A stretch of 45,630 nt of DNA from CAYQDF01 sp964416175 (lineage in GTDB: Bacteria > Chloroflexota > Anaerolineae > Anaerolineales > UBA4823). Position 1 is the stretch's first letter; each line of letters opens with the position of its first letter. A program made the position numbers and the translations under genes. Below are positions 42,623 to 45,630 of this stretch, in pieces. The notes beneath the pieces are model-generated. The model was not told the origin of the DNA. It ran no database searches and saw only the letters and a list, made by a program, of their open reading frames with translations. Location of the stretch: positions 1 to 45,630 of the forward strand of contig CAYQDF010000013.1 in assembly GCA_964416175.1 (NCBI GenBank), read 5' to 3'.

Positions 42623-42702
42623 ATTTTTTATTCTATCTCAATCGGGTGGAACAATGAATGGATTGGTCAAACACAGCGGATATTGTTGGTAGAAGAGATA
42701 TC

Positions 42703-43953
42703 TCATCCAGATAATGCTACACCGATGTCATCTCCATTCCCCACCACGCAGAGCGGGATTCCCAGAAAGCGCAGCATCTCGCCCAGCGCTTTGGTCCCTG
42801 GAGCACCGTCGAACGTGGCTGCATCAATCAGCACTACGACAGGGCGCAAACCACGCCTCACCAGGTAATCTGCCGTCAAAGCGATCTCCTCCCTTATCGA
42901 AGGGCTAATAATGACCACCGTGCTCCCGCGTGGGATATGTTGGGCCTGGAGCTCTATCAGCCCTGGCAGAGGCAATTCTCCTGATGCATGCAGCAACGCC
43001 AGGGATTCCAGGATCTTACCTAATTGTCTGCCTCCCCGGTCGGCGGGGATAACAGTCAGGGATTGCCCGGCAGATGCAAAACCGACCGCTCTCCCGACGC
43101 GCAAGAAATATCGAGCGATAGACGCTGCGATGCTGATGCAATATTCTTCGGTGGAGGGCGGTAGAGTAAAACTGTATTTCCTTTTCCATAGATCGTCGGC
43201 AGATTGTTTTGGAGGCGTATATGGCAGCGACGCCTGGACGGATTTCTCGGCATCGAGAAAGATCCAGACTTCTGCCAGGGGATCGAGTTCAAATTCCTTG
43301 GAGATCAAACGATCTCTGCGCGCCGTGCTGACCCAATGGATCCGGTTGAGGGGGTCCCCGGGGGCGTACTCGCGCACCCCTGCGGCATTGGGCGTGACCT
43401 GCTGGGTCCGCCGGCGCAACGCTTCCCCGCCTGGCAGCACTCCAGCTGGACTCGGAAAAACATGAATATCCACAATCAAGGGATAAACCAGCAGCGTGTC
43501 ATCAGCAGAGAAGAGCCTGGATACAGGAAACAGCCCGAATGGGTCTCCCGATTCTAGGAGAGTCGGTCCAAGGGAATAAACCCCGCGCTGCAACAGCCGG
43601 TTCCTGGACAGGTATGTCCTCCCTCGCCTGCCTTCGATCACTGGAAACAACCGCGAGCCTTGCGTCCCAGGCAGTGATGATGCATCACGCACTGCTATCC
43701 AGAGGCGCGGCAGCCTGCCTTGATTCGTTACTTCGATCCTTTCTTCCAGGATCTGCCCCACCTGAGCACGGGTCGAGCGGGCGCGGCGGATTAATCCCAC
43801 TCCTCTCAGAACATGCCAGGACCAAAACCAGCTGGCTATCAGCACCATGCCCCAGACATAAGCCATCCGGAAATAAAACTGCGATCCTGAAACCGAGCCG
43901 GCTACCAGGCTGGCTACGAACAAGATCAGGACGATCCTGGCATTGATGCTCAT
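42703..43953 (-). CDS. DUF58 membrane-anchored protein
   Basis: 416 aa. N-terminal two hydrophobic helices (residues about 6-46), then an Ig-like strand-rich part (ERIEVTNQGRLPRLWIAVRD), and the DUF58 core with VREYAPGDPLNRIHWVSTARR. DUF58 proteins nearly always sit beside a MoxR ATPase and have a von Willebrand-like fold. The start (ATG 43953) overlaps the MoxR stop by 4 bp (ATGA), so the two are translationally coupled. The exact role is unsettled; MoxR/DUF58 pairs are proposed to work in protein maturation at the envelope. Confidence 0.9.
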   Translation of the reverse strand: MSINARIVLILFVASLVAGSVSGSQFYFRMAYVWGMVLIASWFWSWHVLRGVGLIRRARSTRAQVGQILEERIEVTNQGRLPRLWIAVRDASSLPGTQGSRLFPVIEGRRGRTYLSRNRLLQRGVYSLGPTLLESGDPFGLFPVSRLFSADDTLLVYPLIVDIHVFPSPAGVLPGGEALRRRTQQVTPNAAGVREYAPGDPLNRIHWVSTARRDRLISKEFELDPLAEVWIFLDAEKSVQASLPYTPPKQSADDLWKRKYSFTLPPSTEEYCISIAASIARYFLRVGRAVGFASAGQSLTVIPADRGGRQLGKILESLALLHASGELPLPGLIELQAQHIPRGSTVVIISPSIREEIALTADYLVRRGLRPVVVLIDAATFDGAPGTKALGEMLRFLGIPLCVVGNGDDIGVALSG

Positions 43954-44927
43954 TGATTCATTCTGCCTGCTGAATTCATCTCACCAACCAGCTCCCCACC
44001 AGGAACCGGGACTGAATCGAGAATCTCCTCGATGATCTCCTGGACGTTCAGGTCGCGCAGCCGGGCAGCCGGGCCAAGGATCACACGGTGTCCCAACGCC
44101 GCTTCAGCCAGCGCTTTCACATCATCCGGGAGGACGTATTCCCGCCCCCGCAGAGCGGCCAAAGCCTGACCCGCCCTGTGTAGTGCCAGGCTCCCCCGTG
44201 GGCTGGCGCCTAAATAAACGTCCGGGTATTCACGTGTCCGGCGGGTGATCTCGACGATGTACCTTTTTACACCGTCGGATACGAACACCGATTTCACAGC
44301 TTCCTGAGCTTCCATCACTTCCGAGCTGTCAAGGATATCCTCAAGTTCCTGGATCGGGTGGGTGAACTGCTGCCGTTCGAGCACGATGATCTCTTCGGTA
44401 GCGGAGGGGTATCCCAGCCGTACGCGCAGGAAAAACCGATCCAGCTGGGCTTCTGGAAGCGGAAAAGTTCCCTCGTATTCGATTGGATTTTGAGTGGCTA
44501 AGACCATGAACGGCTTTGGCAGGATGTGGGTCACGCCATCCACAGTGACCTGTCGCTCTTCCATCGCTTCCAGGAGTGCAGCCTGGGTCTTGGGCGTTGC
44601 CCGATTGATTTCATCTGCCAGGACGATCTGCGCCATAATCGGACCAGATCGGAATTCGAACTCCTTAGTTACTTGGTTGTAGATGGATACTCCCGTCACA
44701 TCGCTCGGCAACATATCCGGCGTAAACTGGATTCGGCTGAACTTGCAGCCGATCGATTTAGCAAGGCTGCGCGCCAGCATGGTCTTACCGACTCCTGGGA
44801 CGTCTTCAATGAGAAGGTGTCCCTGGCAGAGCAGGCTGATCACCGTGAGCTCGACACTCTCTCGCTTACCAACAATGACTTTTTCGATATTTTCGATTAA
44901 TCGACTTCCGAATTCCCGCACATTCAT
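43950..44927 (-). CDS. MoxR-family AAA+ ATPase
   Basis: 325 aa. The Walker A-like EDVPGVGKTMLARSLA, Walker B VLADEINRATPKTQAALLEAMEE, ATQNPIEYEGTFPLPEAQLDRF, sensor and arginine regions of the MoxR class, and the C-terminal lid with GASPRGSLALHRAGQALA. MoxR proteins act as chaperone-like ATPases for metal insertion or assembly. AGGAG lies eight bases before ATG 44927. It forms a coupled pair with the downstream DUF58 gene. Confidence 0.94.
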   Translation of the reverse strand: MNVREFGSRLIENIEKVIVGKRESVELTVISLLCQGHLLIEDVPGVGKTMLARSLAKSIGCKFSRIQFTPDMLPSDVTGVSIYNQVTKEFEFRSGPIMAQIVLADEINRATPKTQAALLEAMEERQVTVDGVTHILPKPFMVLATQNPIEYEGTFPLPEAQLDRFFLRVRLGYPSATEEIIVLERQQFTHPIQELEDILDSSEVMEAQEAVKSVFVSDGVKRYIVEITRRTREYPDVYLGASPRGSLALHRAGQALAALRGREYVLPDDVKALAEAALGHRVILGPAARLRDLNVQEIIEEILDSVPVPGGELVGEMNSAGRMNQ

Positions 44928-44957
44928 CTCATTAACTCCTTCTCGATGGCATTACTA

Positions 44958-45630
44958 CTAAGAGCTATGCAGTTCAAGAGATTTCCTACCAACTGCGTAA
45001 CTCAGAACTAATAAAAAAAGCCAGGCGAGCCAGGCAGCGGCGCTGACCACTCCTCCGACCAGGAAGCTGATTGGCTGGTATTGCATCTCAATGACATGCT
45101 CACCGGCCGGGATGAATATCCCCCTGAATAAATAGTTCGCCCGAGCCAACTCAACTGGTTGCCCATCTCTATACGCACGCCATCCAGGATACCAGACGTC
45201 TGAGACTACCAGGTAGCCAGGGTTCGATGCATAGATTTCTACTTCCAGACGATGGGGTTCGTCTGTCCTGGTGCGCAGCTCCACTTGTGAATCCTTTGTG
45301 CAATCCTCATCCACCTCTTCTGTCCCTTCAACAACTGCCGTCTCCTCGAAATTGACCTCCCCACCGAAGACCAGATTAAAGGCAGCATCTCCGGAGCTGG
45401 CTGATATACCACATGGGACCCAGTTGATGCGTGGAATACTTTTATGGGAGATAAACCTGACTTCTCCCTTCTCGGTTAAAATTTCCAGGACAGTCACTCC
45501 CATCAGGCTTATCAGTTTGTCGCGATTTTCGCCGGATAATTCTGAAAGGGATGATATCCATTTCGCATACCTCTCAGGCAGCAGGGGATCAAAATTATTG
45601 GCAGTAGGTATCCTGGCAAGTAGGGTCAGG
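44958..45630 (-). CDS. YfhO-like membrane protein, C-terminal fragment (cut by window edge)
   Basis: The reading frame is open through the right window edge, so the ATG at 45503 is internal. Upstream codons read through ARIPTANNFDPLLPERYAKW. The C-terminal domain is YfhO-type: VWYPGWRAYRDGQPV, LARANYLFRGIFIPAGEHVIEMQYQP, then a last membrane helix. YfhO proteins are large polytopic membrane proteins linked with glycosylation or lipoteichoic acid; no function here is certain. The final 14 residues and the stop are made by the repeat at 44962. The start and about two thirds of the gene are off the window. Confidence 0.78.
   Translation of the reverse strand, partial: LTLLARIPTANNFDPLLPERYAKWISSLSELSGENRDKLISLMGVTVLEILTEKGEVRFISHKSIPRINWVPCGISASSGDAAFNLVFGGEVNFEETAVVEGTEEVDEDCTKDSQVELRTRTDEPHRLEVEIYASNPGYLVVSDVWYPGWRAYRDGQPVELARANYLFRGIFIPAGEHVIEMQYQPISFLVGGVVSAAAWLAWLFLLVLSYAVGRKSLELHSS
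44962..45003. repeat. Shortened inverted-repeat element, copy 3
   Basis: GAGCTATGCAGTT at the left and, reverse complemented, GAGTTACGCAGTT at the right, separated by a short core without the inner hairpin of copies 1 and 2. About 42 bp; it looks like an internally deleted relative. It lies in the end of the YfhO-like gene and in the gap to the MoxR gene. Confidence 0.6.

Noticed and set aside
42623..42702. A c-di-AMP (ydaO-type) riboswitch ahead of the KimA-type gene
   Set aside because: The gap of about 80 bp to the DUF58 gene is too short and does not show the conserved core.
1..45630. tRNA genes, CRISPR arrays or phage-like genes
   Set aside because: No T-loop-like GGTTCRANYC in a cloverleaf context, no regular spaced repeats and no phage structural or integrase motifs were seen by eye.

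Overview
The window looks like chromosomal DNA of moderate GC content from an uncultured-type bacterium, most likely Chloroflexota (Anaerolineae-like). This is inferred from gene content: a zinc-ribbon threonine synthase, a fused MoaD-MoaE, Cys-less thiolases paired with DUF35 proteins, tungsten-type aldehyde:ferredoxin oxidoreductase, a KimA-type K+ transporter and several lipoproteins. No rRNA, tRNA, CRISPR array, phage or complete insertion sequence was found. Both ends cut through genes: smc at the left and a YfhO-like membrane protein at the right.

Left part (1-10975): a rearranged version of the conserved fab/rnc/smc/ftsY neighbourhood. On the minus strand run moaC, moaD-moaE fusion, threonine synthase, fabF, rnc and smc. 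On the plus strand run ftsY, prfB (with an intact programmed +1 frameshift), rpmF, fabD, fabG, an Asp23-family gene, nusB, tatA and tatC. acpP, fabH and plsX are absent. Between prfB and rpmF a near-perfect sigma70 promoter overlaps the prfB stop codon and is followed at once by a terminator-like hairpin.

Middle-left (10998-15220): a tight plus-strand operon with a CitE/HpcH-type CoA lyase, two thiolase-fold proteins that both lack the catalytic Cys/His/His residues, and two DUF35 zinc-ribbon/OB-fold partners. The set resembles the subunit pairing of steroid-side-chain Ltp2/ChsH2 aldolases. It is the best candidate here for an undescribed pathway, probably carbon-carbon bond cleavage or formation on CoA esters. 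A large lipoprotein with three starch-binding-like modules and a predicted barrel follows.

Middle (17825-34361): small membrane and YtxH genes (plus strand); then, on the minus strand, nnr, an AOR-family oxidoreductase and a RanBP2-like zinc-ribbon membrane protein. Next come a duplicated-domain lipoprotein, trpS, a receiver-DUF309 fusion, an HD hydrolase, a creatinase-like M24 protein, a histone-deacetylase-like amidohydrolase, a lipoprotein-type PCMT, a membrane protein with an embedded spermidine-synthase-like domain, and one 489-residue protein I cannot place.

Right part (34362-45630): a flavin/folate-type cluster (DAO-family oxidoreductase converging on GcvT-like, FAD, FAD), a KimA-like potassium importer, a MoxR-DUF58 pair and the end of a YfhO-like gene. 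Three copies of a short terminal-inverted-repeat element (about 91, 93 and 42 bp) lie at 17832, 34516 and 44962; the last forms the C-terminal codons and stop of the YfhO-like gene. Several genes have a -10-like box 6-10 nt before an SD-less start codon, suggesting leaderless mRNAs.
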